Part shown: positions 35,640-44,942 of the stretch, piece by piece
Layout: the number at the start of each line of letters is the position of its first letter
Numbering within the stretch: the first letter of the stretch is position 1
Program-made: the position numbers and the translations under genes
Notes under the pieces: model-generated
Database searches by the model: none
What the model was told of the DNA's origin: nothing
What the model saw: only the letters and a program-made list of their open reading frames with translations
Assembly: GCA_910584615.1 (NCBI GenBank)
Contig: CAJUAM010000005.1
Coordinates: 1 to 64,000, forward strand
Direction: 5' to 3'
Length of the DNA stretch: 64,000 nt
From: an uncultured Dorea sp.
GTDB lineage: Bacteria; Bacillota; Clostridia; Lachnospirales; Lachnospiraceae

Positions 35640-37574
35640 ATGACAAAAGGTTTTTTGCCGGTCTGCCGGAAAGATATGCTCGAGCGTGGGTGGGAAGAGG
35701 TTGATTTTGTCTATATTTCCGGCGATGCATATGTGGACCATCCTTCTTTTGGCGCCGCGATCATCACGCGGACACTGGAAGCCTGCGGATACCGGGTAGG
35801 GATCATCTCTCAGCCGGACTGGAGAGATACAGAAAGCATTACAGTGTTTGGCGAGCCGAGGCTTGGATTTTTAGTTTCTGCCGGAAATATGGATTCTATG
35901 GTAAACCATTATAGTGTTTCAAAAAAGCGCAGAAGAACAGACGCCTACACACCGGGAGGAGAGATGGGAAAGCGGCCTGATTACGCGGCGGTGGTGTACG
36001 GCAATCTCATCCGGAAAGTGTTTAAAAAGACGCCGGTGATACTCGGCGGGATCGAGGCCAGTCTGCGCAGGATGGCGCATTATGACTACTGGTCTGACAG
36101 GCTTAAGCGGTCTGTTCTGCTTGATTCGGGCGCGGATCTGATATCTTACGGAATGGGGGAGCGTTCAATCGTGGAGATCGCGCAGGCTCTTGAAGCCGGG
36201 ATCGATATTAAAGATATTACTTTCATTCCGGGAACAGTGTGTAAGGTTAAGAGCCTTGACTGTGTCTATGATGGGGTAGTCCTTCCTTCTTTTGAACAGT
36301 TAAAAGAGGACAAGCTGAATTATGCCAGGAGTTTTTACACACAATACTGTAATACAGATCCATTTTCAGGAAAACGGCTCATTGAGGCTTATGGCGAACA
36401 TTTGTATGTAGTGCAGAATCCTCCTTCTAAGCCTCTGTCACAAGAAGAGATGGATCAGGTCTACAGCTATCCTTATATGCGCGCATACCATCCTTCCTAT
36501 GAAAAGCTCGGAGGTGTGCCTGCGATTTCGGAAGTGAAGTTTAGTCTGATAAGCAACAGAGGATGTTTTGGCGGATGTAATTTCTGCGCCCTGACGTTCC
36601 ATCAGGGACGGATCCTGCAGACGAGAAGCCATGAGTCGCTTGTAAAAGAGGCGGAAGGATTTAAAAAAGATAAAGACTTTAAAGGATATATCCACGATGT
36701 GGGAGGTCCGACTGCCAATTTCAGGATTCCTTCCTGTAAAAAACAGCTCAGCGCGGGAGTCTGTAAAAACAGGCAGTGCCTTTTTCCAAAGCCCTGTAAG
36801 AATCTGAGGGCAGATCATAGAGATTATGTGGAACTTTTAAAAAAGCTGCGGAGCATTCCCGGTGTGAAGAAGGTATTTATACGGTCGGGCATCCGGTTTG
36901 ATTATCTGATGGCAGATAAAGAGGATAAATTTTTCAGGGAACTTTGTGAATTCCATGTCAGCGGTCAGTTGAAGGTGGCGCCGGAGCATGTGTCAGATAA
37001 GGTTCTCTCAAAGATGGGAAAGCCAGAGAACAGTGTATATGAAGCGTTTGTAAAAAAATATGGCAGGATCAATAAGGAACTTTGCAAAGACCAGTATCTT
37101 GTTCCTTATCTGATGTCTTCCCATCCCGGATCTACACTTAAGGAGGCGGTCAGGCTGGCAGAGTATCTGAATCAGACGGGACACAGTCCGCAGCAGGTAC
37201 AGGATTTTTATCCGACGCCTTCCACTATTTCTACCTGCATGTATTATACGGGAGTGGATCCAAGGGATATGTCGAAGGTATATGTGCCGAAAAATCCCCA
37301 TGAAAAGGCGATGCAGCGTGCTCTGATCCAGTACCGGGATCCGAAGAATCATGAACTTGTAAAAGAGGCGCTTTGTAAGGCCGGCCGGACGGATCTTATT
37401 GGATACGGCCGGCATTGCCTGATCCGGCCGCGCGAGGGGACAGAAAGGGAAGAGAAGCCTAAGATGCAAAGAAACCGGACTGAGAGGCTGGAAAATCGTT
37501 CCGAAAAGCAAAAGATCACCGGTAAGAAAAAGACGATCCGCAACGTTCACAAAAAGAAATATCCAAAAAAATGA
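35640..37574 (+). CDS. YgiQ family radical SAM protein (UPF0313)
   Basis: The product is 644 residues from ATG 35640, three bases after the HAD stop. The radical-SAM iron-sulfur motif CxxxCxxC is in SNRGCFGGCNFCALTFHQGR near residue 310, and the family start FLPVCRKDMLERGWEEVDFV is intact. A lysine/arginine-rich C-terminal tail of about 50 residues suggests RNA or ribosome contact. The biochemical role of YgiQ proteins is not settled; its place among rRNA-modifying enzymes is suggestive only. Confidence 0.9.
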   Translation: MTKGFLPVCRKDMLERGWEEVDFVYISGDAYVDHPSFGAAIITRTLEACGYRVGIISQPDWRDTESITVFGEPRLGFLVSAGNMDSMVNHYSVSKKRRRTDAYTPGGEMGKRPDYAAVVYGNLIRKVFKKTPVILGGIEASLRRMAHYDYWSDRLKRSVLLDSGADLISYGMGERSIVEIAQALEAGIDIKDITFIPGTVCKVKSLDCVYDGVVLPSFEQLKEDKLNYARSFYTQYCNTDPFSGKRLIEAYGEHLYVVQNPPSKPLSQEEMDQVYSYPYMRAYHPSYEKLGGVPAISEVKFSLISNRGCFGGCNFCALTFHQGRILQTRSHESLVKEAEGFKKDKDFKGYIHDVGGPTANFRIPSCKKQLSAGVCKNRQCLFPKPCKNLRADHRDYVELLKKLRSIPGVKKVFIRSGIRFDYLMADKEDKFFRELCEFHVSGQLKVAPEHVSDKVLSKMGKPENSVYEAFVKKYGRINKELCKDQYLVPYLMSSHPGSTLKEAVRLAEYLNQTGHSPQQVQDFYPTPSTISTCMYYTGVDPRDMSKVYVPKNPHEKAMQRALIQYRDPKNHELVKEALCKAGRTDLIGYGRHCLIRPREGTEREEKPKMQRNRTERLENRSEKQKITGKKKTIRNVHKKKYPKK

Positions 37575-37588
37575 AAGGAGTGTAAGGC

Positions 37589-38164
37589 ATGAGGATACAA
37601 AAGGGAGAGCCGGGTTATATCAAGGCTCAGAAGATGAAATTTCTTGTGGGGACAGCTGCGGAGTTTGGGATTGTCATTGCTCTGGTAGTTTTAGGATATG
37701 TGCAGACAGGGTCAAGACTCAATCTGTTTACAGTTGTTGCGGCAGTGGGATGTCTTCCGGCGGCAAAGATGCTGGTAGAGCTTATTGCTATATTTCCTCA
37801 TCACAGCGTGGAACCAGATATATATAAGGAAGTGGAGGAAAAGGCGCCGCTTCTTATGAAGGCTTACGATCTTGTGATCACAGGGAATGATAAAGTTATG
37901 CCGGTAGAAGTGATTTTGATCTCTGATCATACGGTGTATGGTTATACAGACAGTCAGAAGACGGATGAGGCAAAATTGTCTTCCTATCTGAAGGAAATGC
38001 TTAAGAACAACCATGTGGAGAAGGTCACAGTAAAAGTATTCCACGATTATACTGCCTTCCTTGCAAGGGCAGAGGGGATGAACAATATTATGACTGTAGA
38101 CAAAGCGTCTGATGAAAAGAGAGAAAAGCTGATCCGACAGCTTCTTCTGGCAGTGTCGATATAG
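37589..38164 (+). CDS. Small membrane protein of unknown function
   Basis: A 191-residue protein with two hydrophobic segments (FGIVIALVVLGYV and LFTVVAAVGCLPAAKMLVEL) near the N-terminus and a soluble C-terminal domain of about 110 residues. I do not recognise the family. It sits 14 bases after the YgiQ gene and 17 bases before the pseudouridine synthase gene, with an AAAGGAG site, and so is part of the same operon. Confidence 0.75.
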   Translation: MRIQKGEPGYIKAQKMKFLVGTAAEFGIVIALVVLGYVQTGSRLNLFTVVAAVGCLPAAKMLVELIAIFPHHSVEPDIYKEVEEKAPLLMKAYDLVITGNDKVMPVEVILISDHTVYGYTDSQKTDEAKLSSYLKEMLKNNHVEKVTVKVFHDYTAFLARAEGMNNIMTVDKASDEKREKLIRQLLLAVSI

Positions 38165-38181
38165 GAAGTGACAATAAACAT

Positions 38182-39222
38182 ATGAAGGAATTAGAGATCC
38201 ACAGTAATGAAGCCGGGCAGCGGTTTGACAAGTTTTTGAAAAAATATTTAAAAAAAGCTCCGGATAGCTTTATCTATAAAATGCTGCGTAAAAAGAATAT
38301 TGTACTGAACAAGAAGAAAGCCGACGGAAAAGAGCTGCTTTCGACCGGCGATAAAGTAAAGTTTTTTCTGTCTGACGAGACGATAGAGAAATTCTCAGAC
38401 TCTGGCATCGCAAAGTCCCGGGATATGGATAACTTATTCTTTCAGGATAAAGGGAAGATTTTGAAGCCGGATATTTTATATGAAGATTCCCAGGTGATTT
38501 TTTTTAACAAGCCTTCCGGGGTCCTTTCCCAAAAGGCAAAATATGGGGATTTCTCTATGGCAGAATATGTTGTCTCATACCTTCTTAAAAGCGCCCAGAT
38601 GACAGAAGAGGAACTTTTTACTTTCCGGCCTTCTGTGTGCAACCGGCTGGACCGCAATACAAGCGGTATCATATCGGCGGGAAAGACGCTTTCAGGTCTG
38701 CAGGAGCTGTCAGAGCTTTTCAGGAAGCGTACTCTTAAAAAGTATTATCTGTGCATAGTAAAGGGAACGGTGAAGCAGAAAGCTTATGTAAAAGGATTTC
38801 TTAAGAAGGATGAAAAGACAAATCAGGTATATATTGTGAAAGAAAAGGAGGGGCAGGGATATGTTCCTGTTGAGACAGAATATATACCGGTTGCGTATAA
38901 CCGTGAGGCGACCCTTTTAAAAGTACATCTCATCACCGGGCGTACGCATCAGATACGTGCCCATCTGGCCTCATTGGGACATCCAATCTTAGGTGATCAT
39001 AAGTATGGACATTTGAAAAGTAATGAGACGTATAAAGGAAAGTATGGGATCACAGACCAGCTTTTACATGCCTATGAGATTCAGCTGCCAAAGCTTTCCG
39101 GAGCTCTTCTTGGAATATCAGAAAGGACGGTTACGGCTAAAGTCCCGTCAGTATTTTGGAAGGTGGTAAAGGACACGGAATGGGAACATGGAATTCAAGA
39201 GGCCTTAGAGGTTCTACACTAG
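38182..39222 (+). CDS. RluA-family large-subunit pseudouridine synthase
   Basis: This 346-residue RluA/RluC/RluD-type enzyme has an N-terminal S4-like domain (QRFDKFLKKYLKKAPDSFI) and the catalytic aspartate in NRLDRNTSGIISAGKT. The second conserved motif is LITGRTHQIRAHLASLGHPI followed by GDHKYG. It isomerises uridines in 23S rRNA or tRNA; the target cannot be assigned. The last 43 bases overlap the start of recU in another frame. Confidence 0.9.
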   Translation: MKELEIHSNEAGQRFDKFLKKYLKKAPDSFIYKMLRKKNIVLNKKKADGKELLSTGDKVKFFLSDETIEKFSDSGIAKSRDMDNLFFQDKGKILKPDILYEDSQVIFFNKPSGVLSQKAKYGDFSMAEYVVSYLLKSAQMTEEELFTFRPSVCNRLDRNTSGIISAGKTLSGLQELSELFRKRTLKKYYLCIVKGTVKQKAYVKGFLKKDEKTNQVYIVKEKEGQGYVPVETEYIPVAYNREATLLKVHLITGRTHQIRAHLASLGHPILGDHKYGHLKSNETYKGKYGITDQLLHAYEIQLPKLSGALLGISERTVTAKVPSVFWKVVKDTEWEHGIQEALEVLH

Positions 39223-39725
39223 AGGATATGATAAACCGGACCAATGAGCAGTATTTGCTTAAAAATCTGGCACTGATCCAGAAGATACCAACACCGATCA
39301 CCCCGGTTAAAATGGACAAGGAACACAGGCAGATCACCCTGGCTTATTTTGAGCAGCGGAGTACTGTGGATTATATCGGGGCTGTACAGGGGATTCCGGT
39401 TTGTTTTGACGCGAAGGAATGTGTGGCGGATACTTTCCCGCTCCAGAATATCCATGAGCATCAGATAAACTTTATGGGTAAGTTTGAAAGACAGGGCGGA
39501 ATCGCGTTTTTGATCATTTATTATTCGGCAAAAAACAAGCTGTATTATATGCGTTATGAAGAGATATTAAAGTTCTTTCAGAGGGCAAAGGAGGGCGGGA
39601 GAAAAAGCTTTCGCTTTGAAGAGCTTGATACTGCCTTTTTCATGGAACTAAAGAATGGCTGCTACGTCCCTTATCTGGACGGGATCAATCTGGATCTTGA
39701 GATTCGCGAGACGCTTGACAAGTAA
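39180..39725 (+). CDS. recU: Holliday junction resolvase RecU
   Basis: The 181-residue protein matches RecU, the Firmicutes resolvase that cleaves Holliday junctions in recombinational repair and chromosome segregation. It starts with the family sequence MGTWNSRGLRGSTLEDMI and has QKIPTPITPVKM, the catalytic FDAKEC motif after QGIPVC, and LQNIHEHQINFM. ATG 39180 has AAAGGA 7 bases upstream and lies inside the 3' end of the pseudouridine synthase gene. The common recU-penicillin-binding-protein pairing is not seen here. The his operon promoter lies in its last codons. Confidence 0.93.
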   Translation: MGTWNSRGLRGSTLEDMINRTNEQYLLKNLALIQKIPTPITPVKMDKEHRQITLAYFEQRSTVDYIGAVQGIPVCFDAKECVADTFPLQNIHEHQINFMGKFERQGGIAFLIIYYSAKNKLYYMRYEEILKFFQRAKEGGRKSFRFEELDTAFFMELKNGCYVPYLDGINLDLEIRETLDK

Positions 39726-39743
39726 TGTGTATGTGCGTATAAT
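39715..39743 (+). promoter_or_regulatory. Perfect consensus promoter for the his operon
   Basis: TTGACA at 39715-39720 and TATAAT at 39738-39743 with exactly 17 bases between match the sigma-A consensus completely. The -35 box is inside the last codons of recU. The leader to hisZ is only about 45 bases, with a small GCAC/GTGC hairpin but no T-box or histidine-rich leader peptide. Confidence 0.85.
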
Positions 39744-39792
39744 GCTAAGGAGTTTATCATGGTAGCACACTAAAGTGCGGTGGGAGGAATAT

Positions 39793-41049
39793 ATGAAAAA
39801 ATTACTGCATACCCCGGAGGGAGTCAGGGACATCATAAATGTGCAATGCGGCAGGAAGCACGCGCTTGAGAGCCGGATCTTAAAAGTTTTTCATCAATAC
39901 GGGTATCATGATATCCAGACGCCCATGTTTGAATATTTTGACGTGTTCCGGAAAGAAGTAGGGACCATACCGTCTAAAGATCTGTATAAGCTTTTTGATA
40001 AGGAGGGCAATACTCTTGTGCTGCGTCCGGATATCACGCCGTCGGTCGCGAGAGCCGCGGCCACTTTGTTCGCGGATGAGGAGCTTCCTGTCAGGCTGTG
40101 CTATACGGGTAATACGTTTATCAATCATTCCAGTTATCAGGGACGTCTCCGGGAGGTCACGCAGATGGGAGTGGAGTTTATCGGCGACGATACGGCGGAG
40201 GCAGATGCGGAGATGCTGGCGCTTGTCATAGAGTCTCTGCTGTCTGTAGGACTCAGGGAATTTCAGCTGAGTGTTGGAAATGTGGACTATTTTTCAAGCC
40301 TGATAGGGGATGCAGGACTTGATGAAGAGGCGAGGGAGCGAGTTACGATTCTGATCAATAACCGTAATTACTTCGGGGTGGAGGATTATCTGGAAAAAAT
40401 CAGAGTGAAAAGAAGCTCCAGAGAAGCATTTGCTTCACTGAACGGTCTGGTGGGCGGTCTTGAAGTATTGAAAGCGGCAAAAGAAACCGCGCCCAACTCT
40501 TCAGGGGTCATGGCAGTGAAACGGCTTGAGAGGATCTATGATGTTCTTAAGATGTATGGGATGGAGAAGTTCATTACCTTTGATCTGAGCATGACAGGCG
40601 GCATCTATGGATATTATACAGGCATTATATTTAGAGGGTATACGTTCGGGACAGGAGATGCCATCGTAAAGGGCGGAAGATATGACCATCTTTTGGAAAA
40701 ATTCGGGAAAGATTCTCCGTCCATCGGATTTGCGATCGTAGTGGATGAATTGATGAATGCCATGAACCGGCAGAAACTAAGAGGCTTTTACACTCGCAAG
40801 AATACGATGATCCTCTATGAGGACAGGAATACGAAGGAGGCTGTTTTGCTGGCTAAAGACCTTCGCCATAAGGGGAAGAATGTGGAGCTTCTTAAAAAGG
40901 AAAAGAGGAAGATCCTGGAAGAATATATTGAATATGGAAAGAGATATTATGCGGGAAGTCTGATATATATCAGAGAGAGCGGCGAGATAACGATGATCAA
41001 TTTGGTGAGCGGCGAGCATAAGATGATAAGTGGCGAGGCGGAGGTATAG
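39793..41049 (+). CDS. hisZ: ATP phosphoribosyltransferase regulatory subunit HisZ
   Basis: HisZ is a histidyl-tRNA-synthetase paralogue that is needed by the short form of HisG. The 418-residue product starts MKKLLHTPEGVRDII and keeps class II synthetase motifs, such as LVLRPDITPSVARAAATLF and the FRGYTFGTGDAIVKGGRYD region, but has no anticodon-binding domain of the synthetase type. ATG 39793 follows GGGAGGAA. It is the first gene of the his operon and ends 1 base before hisG. Confidence 0.93.
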   Translation: MKKLLHTPEGVRDIINVQCGRKHALESRILKVFHQYGYHDIQTPMFEYFDVFRKEVGTIPSKDLYKLFDKEGNTLVLRPDITPSVARAAATLFADEELPVRLCYTGNTFINHSSYQGRLREVTQMGVEFIGDDTAEADAEMLALVIESLLSVGLREFQLSVGNVDYFSSLIGDAGLDEEARERVTILINNRNYFGVEDYLEKIRVKRSSREAFASLNGLVGGLEVLKAAKETAPNSSGVMAVKRLERIYDVLKMYGMEKFITFDLSMTGGIYGYYTGIIFRGYTFGTGDAIVKGGRYDHLLEKFGKDSPSIGFAIVVDELMNAMNRQKLRGFYTRKNTMILYEDRNTKEAVLLAKDLRHKGKNVELLKKEKRKILEEYIEYGKRYYAGSLIYIRESGEITMINLVSGEHKMISGEAEV

Positions 41050-41050
41050 T

Positions 41051-41689
41051 ATGAGATATCTTACATTTGCCCTTGGAAAAGGGAGGCTGGCAAGACAGAC
41101 ACTTGGGTTGTTTGAAAAGATTGGGATCACCTGTGAGGAGATGAAGGATAAGGATTCCAGAAAACTGATTTTTACCAATGAGGAGTTAAAACTTAAGTTT
41201 TTTCTGGCCAAAGGACCGGATGTGCCGACTTATGTTGAATACGGCGCGGCGGATATCGGTGTTGCAGGGGAGGATACGATCTTAGAGGAAGGGCGGAAAG
41301 TCCATGAGGTGCTTGATCTGGGCTATGGGAAATGCCGGATGTGTGTCTGCGGATACAAGGAGGCAAAGCGTGATCTGTCAAGCCATGAACTGATCCGTGT
41401 TGCGACAAAGTATCCGAATATCGCGAAAGATTACTTTTATAATACTAAACACCAGACGGTGGAGATCATTAAACTGAATGGTTCTATTGAGCTTGCGCCT
41501 ATAGTAGGTCTTTCAGAGGTTATTGTGGATATTGTGGAGACTGGATCTACCTTAAAGGAGAATGGATTAGAAATCTTAGAAGAGGTCTGCCCGCTGTCAG
41601 CGAGAATGATCGTGAATCCGGTCAGTATGCGTATGGAAAGCGAGAGGATCAGGGAACTTTTAAGGAAGCTTCGGACACAGGTGTCATAG
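41051..41689 (+). CDS. hisG: ATP phosphoribosyltransferase, short form HisG
   Basis: HisG joins ATP and PRPP, the first and feedback-controlled step of histidine synthesis. At 212 residues it is the short form lacking the C-terminal ACT-like regulatory domain, consistent with hisZ immediately upstream. Motifs include TFALGKGRLARQTLGLFEKI, GAADIGVAGEDTI and the PRPP-binding IVDIVETGSTLKENGLEI. ATG 41051 follows GGAGGT; the upstream in-frame start overlaps hisZ. Confidence 0.94.
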   Translation: MRYLTFALGKGRLARQTLGLFEKIGITCEEMKDKDSRKLIFTNEELKLKFFLAKGPDVPTYVEYGAADIGVAGEDTILEEGRKVHEVLDLGYGKCRMCVCGYKEAKRDLSSHELIRVATKYPNIAKDYFYNTKHQTVEIIKLNGSIELAPIVGLSEVIVDIVETGSTLKENGLEILEEVCPLSARMIVNPVSMRMESERIRELLRKLRTQVS

Positions 41690-41716
41690 GAATACTATAT
41701 TGGTAGAAGGAGATGG

Positions 41717-43018
41717 ATGAAATTGAGAATACTGCACTTAGATGAGGAGACAAGGCGCAGTCTCTTAAAAGAGCTGCTGAAAAGGAGTCCGAACCATTAC
41801 GGAAAGTATGAGCAGAGCGTGAATGAGATACTGAATGAGGTAAATCTTAGAGGGGATGAGGCAGTCTTTGAATACACAAAGAAGTTCGATAAGGCAGTCA
41901 TCGATGCCTCAAATGTCCGTGTAACGCCCAAAGAGATTGAGGAGGCATACCGCCTGATTGATGATTCCTTTATAGAGGTTATCAGAAGGGCATTACATAA
42001 TATCCGGAGTTATCATGAAAAGCAGCGGCAGACAAGCTGGTTTGACAGCCGCATGGACGGAACGATCTTAGGACAGAAAGTGACACCGCTTCAAAGTGTA
42101 GGAGTGTATGTTCCGGGAGGAAAGGCTGCCTATCCCTCGTCTGTCCTTATGAATATTGTTCCGGCGAAGGTGGCAGGGGTAGAAAAGATCATCATGACTA
42201 CGCCTCCTGAAGAAGACGGAAAGGTGACGCCTACAACTTTAGTAGCGGCTAATGAGGCGGGGGCGGATATGATCTATAAAGCAGGCGGGGCACAGGCAGT
42301 CGGCGCGCTGGCTTACGGAACGCAGAGCATTCCGAAGGTGGATAAGATCGTAGGTCCGGGAAATATCTATGTGGCGCTGGCAAAAAGGGCGGTGTATGGT
42401 CATGTGAGTATTGACGCGATCGCAGGACCGAGTGAGATATTAGTCATTGCGGATGAGACGGCGAATCCCCGTTTTGTGGCGGCAGATCTTTTGTCACAGG
42501 CAGAACATGACGAACTTGCATCGGCTATCCTTGTAACTACCAGTCAAAAACTTGCAGAGGAAGTATCAAGAGAGGCTGAAAAGTTTACTTCCAGGTTAAG
42601 CCGTTCAGAGATCATCAGAAAATCACTGGATAACTATGGCTATATCCTGGTAGCAGATACGATGGAGGAAGCGATTGAGACGGCAAATGAGATCGCTTCA
42701 GAACATTTGGAGATCCAGACGGCGGATCCTTATGATGTGATGACGAAGATCAGGAATGCGGGGGCTATCTTTATCGGAGAATATTCAAGTGAGCCTCTTG
42801 GTGATTACTTTGCGGGTCCGAACCATGTTCTTCCTACCAATGGGACCGCGAAGTTTTTCTCACCTTTGTCTGTAGACGATTTTGTTAAAAAATCCAGCAT
42901 CATTTCTTATTCGAGGGAGGCACTTTTAAGGCATCATAAGGATATTGAATATTTTGCCGAGGCGGAGCAGCTGACTGCGCACGCTAATTCGATCAGAGTA
43001 AGATTTGAGGAAACTTAA
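41717..43018 (+). CDS. hisD: Histidinol dehydrogenase
   Basis: HisD (433 residues) oxidises histidinol to histidine in two NAD-dependent steps. The long family signature is clear around residues 225-260: VDKIVGPGNIYVALAKRAVY and IDAIAGPSEILVIADE; zinc-site histidine and glutamine lie in DLLSQAEHDELASAI, and HVLPTNGTAKFFSPLSV is near the C-terminus. It starts 27 bases after hisG behind AAGGAG. Confidence 0.96.
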   Translation: MKLRILHLDEETRRSLLKELLKRSPNHYGKYEQSVNEILNEVNLRGDEAVFEYTKKFDKAVIDASNVRVTPKEIEEAYRLIDDSFIEVIRRALHNIRSYHEKQRQTSWFDSRMDGTILGQKVTPLQSVGVYVPGGKAAYPSSVLMNIVPAKVAGVEKIIMTTPPEEDGKVTPTTLVAANEAGADMIYKAGGAQAVGALAYGTQSIPKVDKIVGPGNIYVALAKRAVYGHVSIDAIAGPSEILVIADETANPRFVAADLLSQAEHDELASAILVTTSQKLAEEVSREAEKFTSRLSRSEIIRKSLDNYGYILVADTMEEAIETANEIASEHLEIQTADPYDVMTKIRNAGAIFIGEYSSEPLGDYFAGPNHVLPTNGTAKFFSPLSVDDFVKKSSIISYSREALLRHHKDIEYFAEAEQLTAHANSIRVRFEET

Positions 43019-43031
43019 GGAGGATGGATAG

Positions 43032-43619
43032 ATGTGCCGGATCGCGACATGTAAAAGAACGACAAAAGAGACGGATATTGCCGTTACGATCAATCTTGAC
43101 GGGACGGGGAAAAATGAGATTCATACGGGAGTTGGATTTTTTGACCACATGCTTGACGGATTTGCAAGGCATGGGCTCTTCGATCTGAACGTAGAGGTGA
43201 AGGGTGATCTTAATGTGGACTGCCACCATACAGTTGAAGATACCGGAATTGTGCTCGGGCAGGCAATCTATGAGGCGGTGGGGGATAAAAGGGGAATAAA
43301 AAGATACGGGCATATGATTCTTCCGATGGATGAGACACTGGCCCTTTGCGCACTGGATCTTTCCGGAAGACCGTACCTTAAGTTTCATGCAGAGTTTGAC
43401 AATGACAGGATAGGAGATATGGACACCGAGATGATCAGGGAATTTTTCTATGCACTGTCATACAGCGCCATGATGAACATACATCTTAAGATCCTGGATG
43501 GAGAAAACAGCCATCATATGGCAGAGGCGCTGTTTAAGGCATTTGGAAAAGCTCTTGATATGGCGACGATGGATGAGCCGCGTCTTTGTGAAGCGTGGAC
43601 TACAAAAGGAAGCTTATAA
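43032..43619 (+). CDS. hisB: Imidazoleglycerol-phosphate dehydratase
   Basis: HisB (195 residues) is the monofunctional dehydratase, without the histidinol-phosphatase domain found in enterobacteria. Metal-binding histidine motifs are HTGVGFFDHMLDGFARHG, DCHHTVEDTGIVLG and ENSHHMAEALFKAFGKA. It starts 13 bases after hisD. A separate histidinol phosphatase must exist elsewhere. Confidence 0.95.
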   Translation: MCRIATCKRTTKETDIAVTINLDGTGKNEIHTGVGFFDHMLDGFARHGLFDLNVEVKGDLNVDCHHTVEDTGIVLGQAIYEAVGDKRGIKRYGHMILPMDETLALCALDLSGRPYLKFHAEFDNDRIGDMDTEMIREFFYALSYSAMMNIHLKILDGENSHHMAEALFKAFGKALDMATMDEPRLCEAWTTKGSL

Positions 43620-43633
43620 AGGAGGAAACAGAT

Positions 43634-44917
43634 ATGAGTTATAAACGATTGATACCTTGTATCTTTATTGCCGGCGGAAAAGCAGTGCGCTGGTTTCATG
43701 ATGATGAGATCATTTCTGAGGATGTAGTCGGTCTTGCCAGATCATACAGTGATCTTGGGGCGGATGAGCTGATCATCTTCGATCTGTCCGAGACGGACGA
43801 TGAGCATGAGGCTTCCATCGACCTTATACGAAGGATCGGCCGTGTGATCAGGATCCCTATGGTGGCCGGCGGAAATATCAGGCGGCAGGAGGATGTGAAA
43901 AAGATATTGTACGCAGGGGCAAAGCGTGTGATCATCAATTTTGCGAAATATGACTGCGTAGAGATGATGGAAGAGGCCAAGCTTCGGTTTGGAAAAGAAA
44001 AGATTGCTGTATCGCTCAATGATTTTGATGCGTTGTTTAAGCGTAAGCGTCTGATACAGGAGTGCTGCAGCGAGATCATTTTCATGCACAGGCTTGACCT
44101 TAATTCTGTTATGAACGTAACAGATATTCCGTCTGTCATCGTGACGGATACGATGGAGGAGCCGGAGCTTTTTAAAATACTGAAATGCCCGGGTGTTAAA
44201 GGTCTGTCCGGAAGATACATCAGTCAGCCGGAACTTGATTTTAATATGTTTAAAAAGAAATGCGGCATAGAGGGGATCAAGATCACTTCCTTTGAGAGTA
44301 TCATGGATTTTTCAGAATTCAAGCTGAATCCGCAAGGGCTGATCCCAGTCGTAGTTCAGCATTACAGGACACAGGAGGTACTGATGCTTGCCTATATGAA
44401 TGAGGAGGCGTTTGACCGTACGATCAAGACAGGAAGAATGACCTATTACAGCAGGAGCCGTAAAGAACTGTGGGTAAAGGGTAAGACAAGCGGCCACTAT
44501 CAGTATGTGAAATCTCTGACTATTGACTGTGACAAAGATACGCTGCTTGCAAAGGTCGATCAGATCGGCGCGGCGTGCCACACCGGCAATCCGACCTGCT
44601 TTTTTCAGCCGCTGGTAGGGACAGATTATGACGGGAAGAACCCGCTCCAGATCTTCGAGAAAGTATATGACACGATTGCGGACCGCAGGGATCATCCAAA
44701 GGAAGGGTCCTATACTAACTATCTTTTTGACAAGGGACTGGATAAGATCCTGAAAAAAGTTGGGGAAGAGGCAACCGAGATCGTTATTGCCGCTAAAAAT
44801 AAAAACCCGGAGGAGGTCAGATACGAGATTGCTGATTTTCTTTACCATGCGATGGTGCTTATGGTAGAAAAGGGAGTAAAATGGGAGGATATTACAAAAG
44901 AGCTGGCAGACAGATGA
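43634..44917 (+). CDS. hisIE: Degenerate HisF/HisA-like domain fused to HisI-HisE (HisIE)
   Basis: From ATG 43634 after GGAGGAAAC the product has 427 residues, about twice the usual HisIE. Residues about 1-225 resemble a HisF/HisA barrel (YKRLIPCIFIAGGKAVRWF, GADELIIFDLSE, MVAGGNIRRQEDVKKIL), but the first catalytic aspartate of HisF (LDVKDG) is replaced, here IFIAGG, so HisF activity is doubtful. Residues about 235-335 are HisI, phosphoribosyl-AMP cyclohydrolase, with metal ligands in SLTIDCDKDT and IGAACHTGNPTCFF. The last 90 residues are HisE, phosphoribosyl-ATP pyrophosphatase, with KKVGEEATEIVIAAKN. The operon has no separate hisA, hisF or hisH. Confidence 0.9.
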   Translation: MSYKRLIPCIFIAGGKAVRWFHDDEIISEDVVGLARSYSDLGADELIIFDLSETDDEHEASIDLIRRIGRVIRIPMVAGGNIRRQEDVKKILYAGAKRVIINFAKYDCVEMMEEAKLRFGKEKIAVSLNDFDALFKRKRLIQECCSEIIFMHRLDLNSVMNVTDIPSVIVTDTMEEPELFKILKCPGVKGLSGRYISQPELDFNMFKKKCGIEGIKITSFESIMDFSEFKLNPQGLIPVVVQHYRTQEVLMLAYMNEEAFDRTIKTGRMTYYSRSRKELWVKGKTSGHYQYVKSLTIDCDKDTLLAKVDQIGAACHTGNPTCFFQPLVGTDYDGKNPLQIFEKVYDTIADRRDHPKEGSYTNYLFDKGLDKILKKVGEEATEIVIAAKNKNPEEVRYEIADFLYHAMVLMVEKGVKWEDITKELADR

Positions 44918-44942
44918 TCTTACGGTCAGGGAGGGAAAAGTT

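Noticed and set aside
39744..39792. T-box or histidine attenuator before hisZ
   Set aside because: The leader is only about 45 bases and lacks the T-box sequence, a terminator hairpin or a run of histidine codons.
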